Assembly: GCF_000262755.1 (NCBI RefSeq)
Contig: NZ_AFEU01000003.1
Coordinates: 1,178,001-1,242,000, forward strand
Source: Bacillus methanolicus PB1
Lineage (GTDB): Bacteria; Bacillota; Bacilli; Bacillales; Cytobacillaceae
DNA length: 64,000 nucleotides
Reading direction: 5' to 3'
Shown here: positions 28,533-37,560 of the stretch, piece by piece
Position numbering within the stretch: the stretch's first letter is position 1
Layout: each line of letters opens with the position of its first letter
Translations under genes and position numbers: made by a program
Notes under the pieces: model-generated
Seen by the model: the letters and a program-made list of their open reading frames with translations, nothing else
What the model was told of the DNA's origin: nothing
Database searches by the model: none

Positions 28533-29852
28533 TTAATTTCTATCAATAAGCTGGCACATCATCATAGCCTTTCCTACTAGCACCCCTTCGTTAAAGACCT
28601 CGACATCGACTTTCCCGAATTTCCGTCCTACTTCGAGAACCCTCGGATATACCTCTAGCTTGCTTTCGATTTGCACTGGTTTAATAAAATAGGTCGTCAT
28701 ATTCTCTACTACTAGATCGCCTTTTTTATAGCTTCTAAGCACCCGGTTAGCTGCTTCCGTAACAATTGTGGTGAATACTCCGTATGAAAGTGAACCAAGA
28801 TGGTTCGTCATTTGCGGTGTTACTTCACATCGGAAGGCATTTTCGCCTTTCGTATTACCCTCGATTACAGTTAATTGGCTTGTGACAATATCATCGAGCG
28901 TTTCTCCAACCTGTGGCTGCCGTTGTATCATTTGCAGCGCTTTTAGAACATCCTGCCTGCTAATAATCCCTTCAAGCTTATTGCTGTCATCTACAACAGG
29001 TAATACTTCAATTCCTTCCCAGACCATGATATGTGATGAAGAAGCAACACTCGTTTTTCCGCTGACTGTTATCGGGTTTTTTGTCATGATTTTCTCAATC
29101 GGCGTTTCCGGCGGATGACCGATAATATCCTTTGATGTTACCATTCCTTGAACCTTCATATTTTGATCAACGACAGGAAACCGGCTGTGCATGGTTTCAT
29201 TGTTATATTTATACCAATCTGACACATGATCATTCATTTTTAAATATATCGTCTCCGAAAGCGGTGTAAGGATATCTTCTACGAGGACAATTTCTTTTTT
29301 GATCAGTTGGTCGTAAATAGCGCGGTTAATCATCGTTGCAACGGTAAACGTGTCATAGCTCGTTGAAATAATCGGAAGCTGAAGCTCATCTGCCAGTTTT
29401 TTTACGTCTTCTTCCGTATCAAATCCGCCTGTTATAAGAACGGCAGCTCCGGCTTTAAGGGCAAGCTCATGGGCTTTTGTCCTGTTTCCGACAATTAACA
29501 AGTTTCCTGCCCCTGTATACCTCATCATTGCTTCCAGCTTCATCGCACCGATAACAAATTTGTTTAGAGTTTTATGCAAACCGGCCTTGCCGCCCAAAAC
29601 CTGACCGTCGACAATGTTTACTACTTCCGCAAAGGTCAGCTTTTCAATATTTTCTTTTTTCTTTCGTTCGATACGAATTGTTCCGACCCGTTCAATCGTG
29701 CTGACATACCCTTTAATTTCCGCGTCTTTAATTGCTCTGTACGCCGTTCCTTCACTTACGTTAAGCGCCTTGGCGATCTGGCGGACAGATATTTTTTCCC
29801 CTACCGGAAGTTCATCAATATATCGCAAAATTTGTTCATGCTTCGTTGCCAA
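28533..29852 (-). CDS. ytoI: HTH-DRTGG-CBS-hotdog regulator-like protein (YtoI)
   Basis: Four parts are seen: an N-terminal helix-turn-helix (about 1-60, SVRQIAKALNVSEGTAYRAIK), a DRTGG domain (about 70-185), a pair of CBS domains (about 190-305), and a C-terminal hotdog thioesterase-like domain (about 315-435). The combination is that of B. subtilis YtoI. CBS and DRTGG domains sense adenine nucleotides in other proteins, so this may be a nucleotide-responsive regulator. No target is known to me. I use the TTG at 29852 (protein ATKHEQILRYI); AAAGG lies nine bases upstream, whereas the GTG three codons earlier abuts that site. Confidence 0.85.
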   Translation of the reverse strand: MATKHEQILRYIDELPVGEKISVRQIAKALNVSEGTAYRAIKDAEIKGYVSTIERVGTIRIERKKKENIEKLTFAEVVNIVDGQVLGGKAGLHKTLNKFVIGAMKLEAMMRYTGAGNLLIVGNRTKAHELALKAGAAVLITGGFDTEEDVKKLADELQLPIISTSYDTFTVATMINRAIYDQLIKKEIVLVEDILTPLSETIYLKMNDHVSDWYKYNNETMHSRFPVVDQNMKVQGMVTSKDIIGHPPETPIEKIMTKNPITVSGKTSVASSSHIMVWEGIEVLPVVDDSNKLEGIISRQDVLKALQMIQRQPQVGETLDDIVTSQLTVIEGNTKGENAFRCEVTPQMTNHLGSLSYGVFTTIVTEAANRVLRSYKKGDLVVENMTTYFIKPVQIESKLEVYPRVLEVGRKFGKVDVEVFNEGVLVGKAMMMCQLIDRN

Positions 29853-29995
29853 GACCTTCACCCTTTATTTAAGTTTTCGACATTTCTTTAAGTTAATTAT
29901 AAGGTGAATGTCTATCTGAATTCAATTCGATACTTCGTGGTTTTTAGGAAACGATTATTGATTTTTCCATCATTCCTACAGAAAAATTTTTTTAA

Positions 29996-30538
29996 TTAGA
30001 AAAAAATTCTTTTATTTTCAATATTTAGAAACAAACTCGTAAGAAAATAGATAATGAAAAGGCCAAGTGGTAAAATCGTATAGATTTGATCCATAAATAA
30101 AAAGCCGACAACGGATGTATAAATTATGACGGCAAATGTATGAAAAAAGTATCCTTTGCTTTTATACAAAGTAACAAAAGGAAAAAAGTGAGCACCCGTT
30201 AAGATAGCGATAATAAAGGGAAGCCATTGAATCCGTTCCATATAAATCAAGACGAGGATCGGTGCAAATAGGATTTGCATCCCACCCATTGCTCCAGCCA
30301 GATTTGATAAAGGATTTCCTTTTGCAAAGAAATCTATGTTAAGAGTCTTAGAAACTAATATACCTATAGGAAAAAGCAATCCAGCTCCAATTAATAAAAA
30401 TAACCCCATAATTTTAATATCAAGATCTGCAAAACTTGCGGTCCAAAAAATTAACCAATATAGTGCTCCTACATAAAACATTGCAACCCCTTTTTTTGTT
30501 CTTTTCATCAAATCCAGTTTCGCACGACTCACTTCCAA
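29996..30538 (-). CDS. multi-spanning membrane protein, possibly DUF7010 family
   Basis: This 180-residue protein has six predicted membrane segments and a basic start (SRAKLDLMKRTKKGV). A conserved-looking centre contains AKGNPLSNLAGAMGGMQI and ILTGAHFFPFVTLYKSKGY. It resembles Bacillus proteins I recall as DUF7010, without known function. It has a TTG start with GGAGAG eight bases upstream. It lies 138 bp downstream of the sigma-factor gene on the same strand and marks the start of the AT-rich accessory block. It could be co-transcribed with the sigma factor, but this is not shown. Confidence 0.6.
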   Translation of the reverse strand: MEVSRAKLDLMKRTKKGVAMFYVGALYWLIFWTASFADLDIKIMGLFLLIGAGLLFPIGILVSKTLNIDFFAKGNPLSNLAGAMGGMQILFAPILVLIYMERIQWLPFIIAILTGAHFFPFVTLYKSKGYFFHTFAVIIYTSVVGFLFMDQIYTILPLGLFIIYFLTSLFLNIENKRIFF

Positions 30539-30675
30539 CTAATCATCTCTCCTTTTCATTTCATCTCAATTCTGAACTTTACTTTTTTCAAGAAACCCTC
30601 CATGAGAGCTCTATCATTATTTTATAAGAGGTCCTTGGAGTAGTTTCTATGAATTTTCAAAATACTGATTAAGAC

Positions 30676-31200
30676 TCAAATAACTGCCTTTTTCAGCTTC
30701 CTTCTTATATGAAAAATACGAGATTTTACAGTGCCCACAGTTAATTTTAATATTTTTGCAATTTCTTTTTCTTTAAGGCCGTATTGAGTTTTTAATAAAA
30801 GTAACTGTCGTTCTTGTGGTGAAAACTCTTTTAAAAATTGCTGAATATCTTGCTTGAGCAACATTAGTTCTACTCTACTTTCCACATTCTCCTTCATATT
30901 TATCAGCTGCTCATTACAAAGGGTAATATCATTAGAAATAACACAACTATTTCTCTTTTCCTCCCTTAAAAAATCGATGGCTGTTCTTTTTACGATTGAA
31001 GCTAACCATGAACCTAATGTATCAATGTTCTTTATTGTATCTTGCTTCTTATATGCTTTAAGAAACGATTCTTGCAGGATATCTTCAGAAAGATATGAAT
31101 CTCTTATTATAAAATAAGCAATTTTATAAAGCCTATTATAATTCGAATGGTATATTTCGTTAAAGTCATATTCAAAACCATTTTTTTTATTGATTGTCAT
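30676..31200 (-). CDS. ECF-type RNA polymerase sigma factor
   Basis: This 174-residue sigma-70 family protein has region 2 at about 13-82 (YNRLYKIAYFIIRDSYLSED, then WLASIVKRTAIDFLREEKR) and region 4 at about 118-170 (LSPQE-like FSPQERQLLLLKTQYG, EIAKILKLTVGTVKSRI). The linker is short, as in ECF sigmas. I start at the ATG at 31200 with AAGGG eight bases upstream; a longer reading adds 28 lysine/arginine-rich residues. It follows an ABC-2 exporter pair on the same strand. No anti-sigma gene of recognisable type lies beside it, which is unusual for this class. Confidence 0.85.
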   Translation of the reverse strand: MTINKKNGFEYDFNEIYHSNYNRLYKIAYFIIRDSYLSEDILQESFLKAYKKQDTIKNIDTLGSWLASIVKRTAIDFLREEKRNSCVISNDITLCNEQLINMKENVESRVELMLLKQDIQQFLKEFSPQERQLLLLKTQYGLKEKEIAKILKLTVGTVKSRIFHIRRKLKKAVI

Positions 31201-31296
31201 TACCCTGACCCTTCTTTTTCGATTTTTTTCTTTCGCTATAATTTGAAGATAATATATTTTTTGGTATCTTTTCATCAATCCCACAATCAGTGTCTC

Positions 31297-32232
31297 TTAT
31301 CCCGCAATATCACGCTTGTTAAATGGAACCCAGGTTAATAACAAAAAGACTAGATAATAAACCGCGAGAACGGTGAGCGAGAAATTTAAGGACATCCCCT
31401 CTTTTATTGGTGAACCATTGATATATTGGCTGAGATTTGTATTAGCAAAAAGAATGTATTTCCCCCAATCATATTTGATTAATAAATTCGTTATTGTAGT
31501 TCCCATCAAAACGAAAAAAATGCTGATTCCGATCGAAATTGCTGATGATCTAAACAGAGTTGAGATTAAGAAAGCGAACGTAGTCATAATCAACAGAGAG
31601 ATACAATTCAATCCGTAACTCTTAAAAATATAGATTACAGGGTTTACTTCAATTACTTTGCCTTCAGAATATGTTAAGTAATTTGACGTAATGTGATCGA
31701 AGCCAAAAAATAGTCCTCCTATTATAAATGATGCGGCAAACAACAGAAAGAGCAGTTCCAGGACGAAGGTAAAAGTAGATAAGTATTTAGACAGCAATAT
31801 TTTTGATCTACTTACAGGTCTGATCATGAGTAATTTTATAGTTCCCCATGAAAATTCATTCGCAATGCTTCCGGCAGCCAGAATTATGGCAAAAATCGTT
31901 ATTATATCAACAGCAAAGCTTGTGATATTTACAAAAGACCAAAGGCGGCTTGGAGCCAGATTTTTTTCCAGTCTGTAGTTATTCATATCAATTTCTTTTT
32001 GAATATCATACTTTAGACTGGCAGGAAGCTTTTCATCTGCTAACAATTTTTGATTTTCTTTGATCTTTTGATTTGCCACTGTTTTCCAATCATTCATATC
32101 TCCTTTTTTGTCTGCATCATATTTTCCTATTAAAGCAGTTCCTAAGATAAGGAGTAAGAGCAGTATTCTCATCACCAGCGGACCTTTTTGCCTATTTAAT
32201 TTCTTTCTTTCATTCATGACTAAACTAAACAA
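31297..32232 (-). CDS. ABC-2 type transporter permease
   Basis: This 311-residue membrane protein has an N-terminal segment (about 20-38), then an extracytoplasmic region (about 40-100) rich in lysine and acidic residues, and five further membrane segments. NEFSWGTIKLLMIRPVSRSKILLSK is the coupling helix seen in BcrB/ABC-2 permeases, here cited by its ends at residues 125-150. It overlaps the ATPase gene by eight bases, so the two form one exporter. Family members export antimicrobial peptides or lipids; the two-component system upstream makes an envelope-stress or peptide-detoxification role plausible but unproven. Confidence 0.82.
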   Translation of the reverse strand: MFSLVMNERKKLNRQKGPLVMRILLLLLILGTALIGKYDADKKGDMNDWKTVANQKIKENQKLLADEKLPASLKYDIQKEIDMNNYRLEKNLAPSRLWSFVNITSFAVDIITIFAIILAAGSIANEFSWGTIKLLMIRPVSRSKILLSKYLSTFTFVLELLFLLFAASFIIGGLFFGFDHITSNYLTYSEGKVIEVNPVIYIFKSYGLNCISLLIMTTFAFLISTLFRSSAISIGISIFFVLMGTTITNLLIKYDWGKYILFANTNLSQYINGSPIKEGMSLNFSLTVLAVYYLVFLLLTWVPFNKRDIAG

Positions 32233-33148
32233 TATTGTTCCCTCCTGTCACTTCCAAAAATCTCTCTTCCAATGATTTCGTAGCTGGAACGACACCATAA
32301 ACTTTTATATCATTATCGATTAAATAACCGATTAAGGCTGGGATGTCTTCTTTGTTTAAATTCAAGACAATATCGTGATCCTTAATCTTCGCTTTTTTGC
32401 TATTAAAATACATATTAATTAAATTTAAAGCTTCATTTTTAGGTTCAGTCTGCAATATATAATTTGTTTCCGATGTTTCAATAAAATCATTTATCCGCTG
32501 TACGTCTAATAGTTCTCCTTGTTGAATGATAGCAATTCTGTCAGCCATTAATTCCATCTCTGCTAATAAATGACTCGATACGATAACGGCCAAGTTTTCT
32601 TCTCTCGCTAATTTTCTTAAATAATCCCTAATCTCCCTTATTCCTGCAGGATCAAGGCCATTTGTCGGTTCATCAAGTATTAACAGCTTTGGCTTATGAA
32701 GTAACGCTTGAGCAATACCTAATCGTTGCCTCATCCCAAGAGAATATGTCTTCGCCTTATTGTGGATGGCATTCTCAAGACCAACTAACTTTACGACTTC
32801 CTGAATTCTGTCTTTCGTAACCCCCTTTGACATTTTTGCAAAAAACTCTAAGTTTTGATATCCAGACATAAACTTATACATCTCCGGATTTTCTATAATT
32901 GCACCAACAAAAGAAATAGCTTGTTCAAAGCTACGTGAAATGCTTACCCCATTTATTTTGATTTCACCTTCCGTCATGGAGCTCAGCCCAACAATCATCC
33001 TGATAGTAGTCGTTTTTCCAGCACCATTCGGACCTAATAAACCAAGGACTTCACCTGAAAAAACATCAAGGTTTATTCCCTTGATAATCCATTTTCCATT
33101 TATTCTTTTTTTGACATTATTCAACTGAACAATTGGAATGTTTTTCAA
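32225..33148 (-). CDS. ABC transporter ATP-binding protein (BcrA-like)
   Basis: This 307-residue ATPase has Walker A GPNGAGKTT, a Q-loop region at IIENPEMY, signature YSLGMRQRLGIAQAL, Walker B LLILDEPTNGLDP and switch His in SSHLL. The roughly 85-residue C-terminal tail after the ATPase core is typical of BcrA/CcmA-type exporters. It starts with ATG and AGGAGGAAG ahead. It is the first gene of the exporter-sigma unit and lies after a terminator that ends the two-component genes. Its role is inferred as ATP supply for export by the adjacent permease. Confidence 0.88.
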   Translation of the reverse strand: MKNIPIVQLNNVKKRINGKWIIKGINLDVFSGEVLGLLGPNGAGKTTTIRMIVGLSSMTEGEIKINGVSISRSFEQAISFVGAIIENPEMYKFMSGYQNLEFFAKMSKGVTKDRIQEVVKLVGLENAIHNKAKTYSLGMRQRLGIAQALLHKPKLLILDEPTNGLDPAGIREIRDYLRKLAREENLAVIVSSHLLAEMELMADRIAIIQQGELLDVQRINDFIETSETNYILQTEPKNEALNLINMYFNSKKAKIKDHDIVLNLNKEDIPALIGYLIDNDIKVYGVVPATKSLEERFLEVTGGNNIV

Positions 33149-33465
33149 TCCATCTTCCTCCTTTGTTAATCCTTAAAATTAGTATAGATCGCTAAAATTA
33201 AATGAATCTTAAATCGAACTTAAATTGAGCTTAGAAAAAACCTAAATAATAAGGCCCAATGAACAATAGTTCATTGGACCAACTCATAATTCTATTTAAA
33301 ATTAAACGTGTTGATACATATTTTTATAATCTTGGTCATCTGAAACAAACTTTGTTACCTGATCGGGAAAAGGTAAAAAATGGTTTGACCTCGGCTATGA
33401 TTCCAGCCATGAAGGAAAATTATATTTTTTTTGACTGGTGTTCCAGGTATCCTTACTTACATATT
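33149..33465. other. spacer between response regulator and ABC exporter
   Basis: This 317-bp AT-rich stretch holds the terminator at 33253-33280 and the presumed exporter promoter. A plus-strand open frame of 78 codons runs through it (33259-33495), but it has no ribosome binding site, overlaps the regulator gene and resembles nothing I know. Confidence 0.6.
33253..33280 (-). terminator. terminator after the response regulator gene
   Basis: A 12-bp stem with one mismatch (GGTCCAATGAAC with GTTCATTGGGCC) and a 4-nt loop is followed by TTATTATTT on the minus strand. Confidence 0.7.
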
Positions 33466-34191
33466 TTACACTTCCTTCTCAAATTTGTACCCTAACCCCC
33501 GAATAGTTTTTAAATACTTAGGTAATTTGGGGTTTTCTTCGATTTTTTCTCTAATTTTTGAGATATGTACATTAATGGTATTATCCTCTTCCCCACCCCC
33601 GAGGTAGTAATCATTCCATACTTTTTCGAATATTTGCTGTTTTGTGTAAACTCTACCAGGAGAGGACATTAATAATTCTAATATTTTGTATTCCGTTTTT
33701 GTAAGGGCTTTTGGATTGCCTGCTATAATAATTGAAAAGGAGTCCAGGTCAAGTTGAAGATCACCAACTACAACTCTAGTAGATTCTTTTTCTTTAATTT
33801 CTTTATGAAAAGCATTATTAAAAATATAGCTTCTTCTTAATTGTGCCCGAACTCTTGCTACTACTTCAAGAGGGTTGAAGGGCTTTGGAATATAATCATC
33901 TGCTCCTAGTCCCAAACCCAATATTTTATCGGAATCTTCACTTTTTGCTGAAAGAATAATAATTGGAAGGTGAAAATCATTTCTTAATTTTTTTATTAAT
34001 TGAAAACCGTCAATATTTGGCATCATTAAGTCCACTAAAACTAAATCAATATTTTGATTCTTTGTAATGATATCTAATGCCTGAGCTCCGTCATATGCCT
34101 CCTGGATTTTATATCCTTCATTTTCTAAATATAATCTTAATAACTCTACGATTTCGGGTTCATCATCCACAATCAATAAAGTCTTATCCAT
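33466..34191 (-). CDS. OmpR-family response regulator
   Basis: This 241-residue regulator has an N-terminal receiver with DD at 9-10, phospho-acceptor Asp54 in VLVDLMMP and Lys in IPKPFNP. The C-terminal winged helix has ALTKTEYKILELLMSSPGRV and KTIRGLGYKF. It is encoded downstream of its likely partner kinase, with a 181-bp gap; most Bacillus pairs have regulator first and overlapping genes. The ATG has GGAGAG-type sequence upstream. The adjacent ABC exporter is the likely target. It is not PhoP, WalR or another core regulator I can name. Confidence 0.88.
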   Translation of the reverse strand: MDKTLLIVDDEPEIVELLRLYLENEGYKIQEAYDGAQALDIITKNQNIDLVLVDLMMPNIDGFQLIKKLRNDFHLPIIILSAKSEDSDKILGLGLGADDYIPKPFNPLEVVARVRAQLRRSYIFNNAFHKEIKEKESTRVVVGDLQLDLDSFSIIIAGNPKALTKTEYKILELLMSSPGRVYTKQQIFEKVWNDYYLGGGEEDNTINVHISKIREKIEENPKLPKYLKTIRGLGYKFEKEV

Positions 34192-34304
34192 CCCTGCTCT
34201 CCTTTCGTTTTATAAAAACGACCGTGCAATCTCAACTGAACAGGATCCCCTACGCAGCATGAATTAGAGCAAATAAAAGTGGTGTGATTAAAAATACTGA
34301 AAAC

Positions 34305-34345
34305 CGGTGTCACGAATCCAGCCTAATCGCCGCTGTATTACACCG
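34305..34345 (-). terminator. possible hairpin between kinase and regulator genes
   Basis: CGGTGT and ACACCG pair across a 29-nt loop just after the kinase stop, followed on the minus strand by GTTTTCAGTATTTTT. It may partly separate kinase from regulator expression. The stem is short. Confidence 0.35.
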
Positions 34346-34372
34346 CTTAGGATCAACAGCATAATAACTTAT

Positions 34373-35602
34373 TTACACGGTGATATTGCGAGGCAATTGA
34401 ATAATAAAATTCGTTTTACCTCTAATCGGTTTTGTATCCAGATATAATTTTCCAAGATGCAGCTCTACGATTTTTTTCGTAATTGCTAGTCCTAAACCAG
34501 AACCCCCATCGTTAATTCTGCTTTTGTCTCCTCTTACAAAAGGTTCAAATAGATTGTTGGCAATTTCATCGCGAATTCCTATTCCGTTATCTCCAATTTC
34601 TATAGTTAAGTAATCTTTTAGTTTCCTCAATCTAATAAAAACAATGGTTTTTTCTGGATTGTATTTTATTGTATTTTCCAATATATTTGAGATAGCTCTA
34701 TAAAGCAACTTTTGATCAAAAGGATATAATATTTTATCTGTTGGAATGTCTATGGATAATTGCATTTCCTTTTCTGCAAACAAATCATAATATCCTACAA
34801 TGACTTCTCGATAAAACTCACAAATATCTTTTTCCTCTCTATTAATTGGATAATCTGGACTATCTAATTTTGAAAACATAAAAAGTTCATCAATTAATGT
34901 GGTAACTCTCATCGACTTATCATAAATGTATTTGATATATTTCTTGGCCTGTTCTTGATCGTCTACAATTCCTTCGTATAAAGCTTTCGAATATCCTTGA
35001 ATCGTAGTCATTGGTGTTTTAAGATCATGTGAGATATCTGCCAGCATTCTTTTCTTACTTTCCTCAATAAGTGTTTTTTCTTGATTTTTAATTTCTAGTT
35101 CTTCAGCCGCACGTTTAAGATTTTCACTCATTTCTTTATATCGTAAGGAAGACTTCATGATAAATGGAAGTATACTCCCACCGAACAAAGGAGGAATCAT
35201 GCTGATAAGCAAATATATGTGTTCAACAATTCCTGTCTTATAAACAAGATATAAACTGAATAAAGTAAAGCTTCCGCAAAGCACATACATCCATCGAAGA
35301 GGCAAGCGAACTAAATGAAACGTAAAGATAAAAATGATGTAAAAATACATCGGATTGTACAAATATCCAAGTACAAGAGTCAATGCTATTTCAGCTGAAA
35401 TTAAAAATAACGAAAGGTGCGGACTCCAAAAAACTTGTCTATAAATAATTAGAAGAATTACCAGTAAAAAAAGGCCTGGAAAAAGCTTATGAGGCGGTTC
35501 CTGAAGCAAAAAGTAGAACGGAATACAAAGATTTGCCAGATAAATATATGGAAGATAACCTTCTTCTATAGGAAATATATTTTTTTTAAAACGTGTAACC
35601 AT
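34373..35602 (-). CDS. membrane sensor histidine kinase
   Basis: This 409-residue kinase has about five to six membrane segments (residues 18-150) with very short loops, so sensing is probably within the membrane or through a partner. A linker coiled coil follows (about 155-185). HisKA has His192 in ADISHDLKTPM. The HATPase domain has AISNILENTIKYNP, GDNGIGI and GGSGLGLAI. I start at the ATG at 35602, with AAGGATGG about eight bases upstream; a longer frame adds 36 residues. It lies upstream of its regulator and near an ABC-2 exporter, an arrangement common for peptide-antibiotic responses. The signal is unknown. Confidence 0.83.
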   Translation of the reverse strand: MVTRFKKNIFPIEEGYLPYIYLANLCIPFYFLLQEPPHKLFPGLFLLVILLIIYRQVFWSPHLSLFLISAEIALTLVLGYLYNPMYFYIIFIFTFHLVRLPLRWMYVLCGSFTLFSLYLVYKTGIVEHIYLLISMIPPLFGGSILPFIMKSSLRYKEMSENLKRAAEELEIKNQEKTLIEESKKRMLADISHDLKTPMTTIQGYSKALYEGIVDDQEQAKKYIKYIYDKSMRVTTLIDELFMFSKLDSPDYPINREEKDICEFYREVIVGYYDLFAEKEMQLSIDIPTDKILYPFDQKLLYRAISNILENTIKYNPEKTIVFIRLRKLKDYLTIEIGDNGIGIRDEIANNLFEPFVRGDKSRINDGGSGLGLAITKKIVELHLGKLYLDTKPIRGKTNFIIQLPRNITV

Positions 35603-35821
35603 GTGAAATTCCATCCTTGTTTTTTGAAAAATAATTAAATTTAAAAATCTTATTCTTCTATAATTTTTCAATGTATTGAATAGTTTAAAAGTATTTTTCT
35701 TACATAACAAGATAATTCATTTTCATTTTAATTAACTATTCAAATTAAAATTAATAAATAATTAAATACCCTTTCTAATCAACTTGATTTGCAGCAAAAA
35801 GTTTTTCCCCTTTTAATTCAA

Positions 35822-36385
35822 TTACCATATATTTCGATACTTCTTTCTAGACCCGGTCTCTTCCTTTGGAAATATGGTATAGCTAAAACTAATAGAAAAA
35901 TCAATAAAAAGTACAAAAAACCAGAGTTTCATCACATTATAAAGTTCTTTGGTCCTATCTGGATCTCCCACAAATACAATGAAACCAATTAATAATGCAT
36001 TTCCAATTCCCCAGCCTAATAAATGTCGATACCAACTTTGTCTTTGAATTTTGGCATGTTCAATACCGTATTTTTCCTTTTGAATTGGTTTAGAACTTGT
36101 TGAATTTTTATTTACAAAACGTTCGTCTGCCCATTTCATTAAACGCTTTCCGAAAGCTGCTGTCATCCCTATATAATAAGCAGCCAAACCATGGAAGAAA
36201 TTTGCATTTTCACCATGCTTTAAATCGATCATCGTAGCTATGATTAATATTAGGTCGATAAGTGGTGTACACCACAAAAAGAAAGCTCCAATTCTTTTTA
36301 GTTTTAATGCATACCTCAAATACAAGCCCGTAAAAATTAAAATCCAAAATCCAATTTCACAAGCTATAATTAACCACCCAATCAT
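35822..36385 (-). CDS. YmcC-like integral membrane protein
   Basis: This 187-residue protein has about four to five membrane segments and conserved-looking cores FTGLYLRYALKLKRIG, LWCTPLIDLILIIATMIDL, AAYYIGMTAAFGK and SFSYTIFPKE. It resembles B. subtilis YmcC and related proteins without known function. I start at the ATG at 36385, which has AAGGAG eight bases upstream; a frame seven codons longer is possible. It lies upstream of the kinase gene on the same strand, 220 bp away, so it could belong to the same unit. Its function is not inferred. Confidence 0.6.
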   Translation of the reverse strand: MIGWLIIACEIGFWILIFTGLYLRYALKLKRIGAFFLWCTPLIDLILIIATMIDLKHGENANFFHGLAAYYIGMTAAFGKRLMKWADERFVNKNSTSSKPIQKEKYGIEHAKIQRQSWYRHLLGWGIGNALLIGFIVFVGDPDRTKELYNVMKLWFFVLFIDFSISFSYTIFPKEETGSRKKYRNIW

Positions 36386-36891
36386 TTCTTTACTCCTTTT
36401 TATCAAATTGTATTAAAAGAACAATGGAAAATGAATATAGAACTGGAGCACCTCTTACCCATATTTCTAATTTTCAATCTTTTTGTTACTCAACAACAAA
36501 CATAAGCTTCTGCCAAATTATTTACTCAATGACGTAAAAATATCATATTAGTTGATCCAGTTATTTATCCCATGACCATTTATTCTTAATTTAACATCTG
36601 AATCTTAATTTAAACTTAAAAATAAATTAATAAATATAATTATTAATCCTACATAGATAAGTAACGAGTTAACACTTGACTGTTGCAAAAATTTGTCATC
36701 TAAATTTGTCTAGGAATCTTTTATGATAAGAACAATTGTTGAATCCTTAAAATAAAAAAGGACATTCTACCTCATTTGGTGAAATTTGTGGTTTGCAAGC
36801 CCAAATACCCAATAAAAGAGAATGTCAATACTATGGTAAACTTTTATTCTCATATCTTCGATTTTATTTTAGCATTATAAGTATCATTTAT
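36386..36891. other. AT-rich spacer with a mobile-element-like remnant
   Basis: About 500 bp lack a convincing gene. The right part holds a 66-nt stem-loop (36761-36826) followed by a 15-codon open frame starting MVNFYSHIFDFILAL at 36833. The left part is very AT-rich with no clear signal. Confidence 0.5.
36761..36826 (+). repeat. stem-loop, possible insertion-sequence end
   Basis: GACATTCT and AGAATGTC close a 66-nt element with internal pairings (ATTTGTGG with CCCAAAT). An ATG with a short open frame follows seven bases later, as at the left end of some insertion sequences. The element family was not identified. Confidence 0.4.
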
Positions 36892-37137
36892 CTAATCGTT
36901 ATAAGAACGGGCTTTCTTTCTTGACGGTCTTCGATGAATCATCCGCTTACCCCTCTTTGCCGTTTTAGGCAAATATAATAAAGCTGTCAAATTTCCGGAA
37001 ATGACTAAAAGAGCAAAAGCCAGCCAGACCAGTGCAAAAATCCCCTCAATCCCTTCAGCAAAAACAGATAAATTCGGAACAGCATAATAAAACAGAAGTG
37101 CACAAATTAGCAAACAAAGCAAATACCGATTCTTCAT
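36892..37137 (-). CDS. small two-span membrane protein, unknown
   Basis: This 81-residue protein has two hydrophobic segments (about 5-27 and 33-57) and a strongly basic tail (KTAKRGKRMIHRRPSRKKAR). A good ribosome binding site (GAGGGAGGG) precedes the ATG, supporting expression. I do not recognise the family. It lies between the mobile-element remnant and the IS110 element, so its neighbourhood is unstable. The basic tail would face the cytoplasm by the positive-inside rule. Confidence 0.55.
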   Translation of the reverse strand: MKNRYLLCLLICALLFYYAVPNLSVFAEGIEGIFALVWLAFALLVISGNLTALLYLPKTAKRGKRMIHRRPSRKKARSYND

Positions 37138-37209
37138 CCTTTTCCCTCCCTCTATATACTTTAATTTTCTCCCGAATACTCCCGTTTTCTCTAAATTTCA
37201 TTAACACCT

Positions 37210-37560
37210 AATAGTTGATCCACCGAAAATCATGGTTATAAATTGAATTTCTTTAAATTCCTTACAGATGGGGGGCCATCCTATCAACCAAACTGGTATT
37301 GTTTGGTAATAACAGTTATGACCGTGCGCAAAATCTCCACTCATCTCACGGTCGCTAACCCTCCCATGTATCACCGGATTGGGATCCATACATTCCTTCG
37401 TCCTGCGTATCCATGAGGTGGAGGTCGGATAAGCTCCTCGGCTGGGTCATAAGCCCGTATGGTAAAAATAAACTCCGACTCGGCACTATTGGTGTTTGTC
37501 TTTAGAAATACTTGAAGTATTCGATAGTAATTTGGTTAATAAGTTGGTTAATAAATCGGT
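37210..37560 (-). ncRNA. candidate guide (seek/bridge) RNA region of the IS110 element
   Basis: This 350-bp noncoding region downstream of the transposase is GC-richer than its flanks and shows several local stems on the minus strand: GACCGTG with CACGGTC around 21 nt, CCAAAC with GTTTGG, and GGAT with ATCC. IS1111-group elements encode their target-selecting RNA downstream of the transposase. The RNA itself is inferred; its ends are not known. Confidence 0.45.

Noticed and set aside
33259-33495. Plus-strand open frame of 78 codons between the regulator and ABC genes
   Set aside because: It begins inside the terminator hairpin, lacks a ribosome binding site and overlaps the regulator gene; no recognisable protein.
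37201-37389. Minus-strand 62-codon frame downstream of the IS110 transposase
   Set aside because: It lies in the structured noncoding region and has no ribosome binding site; the stems explain this sequence better.
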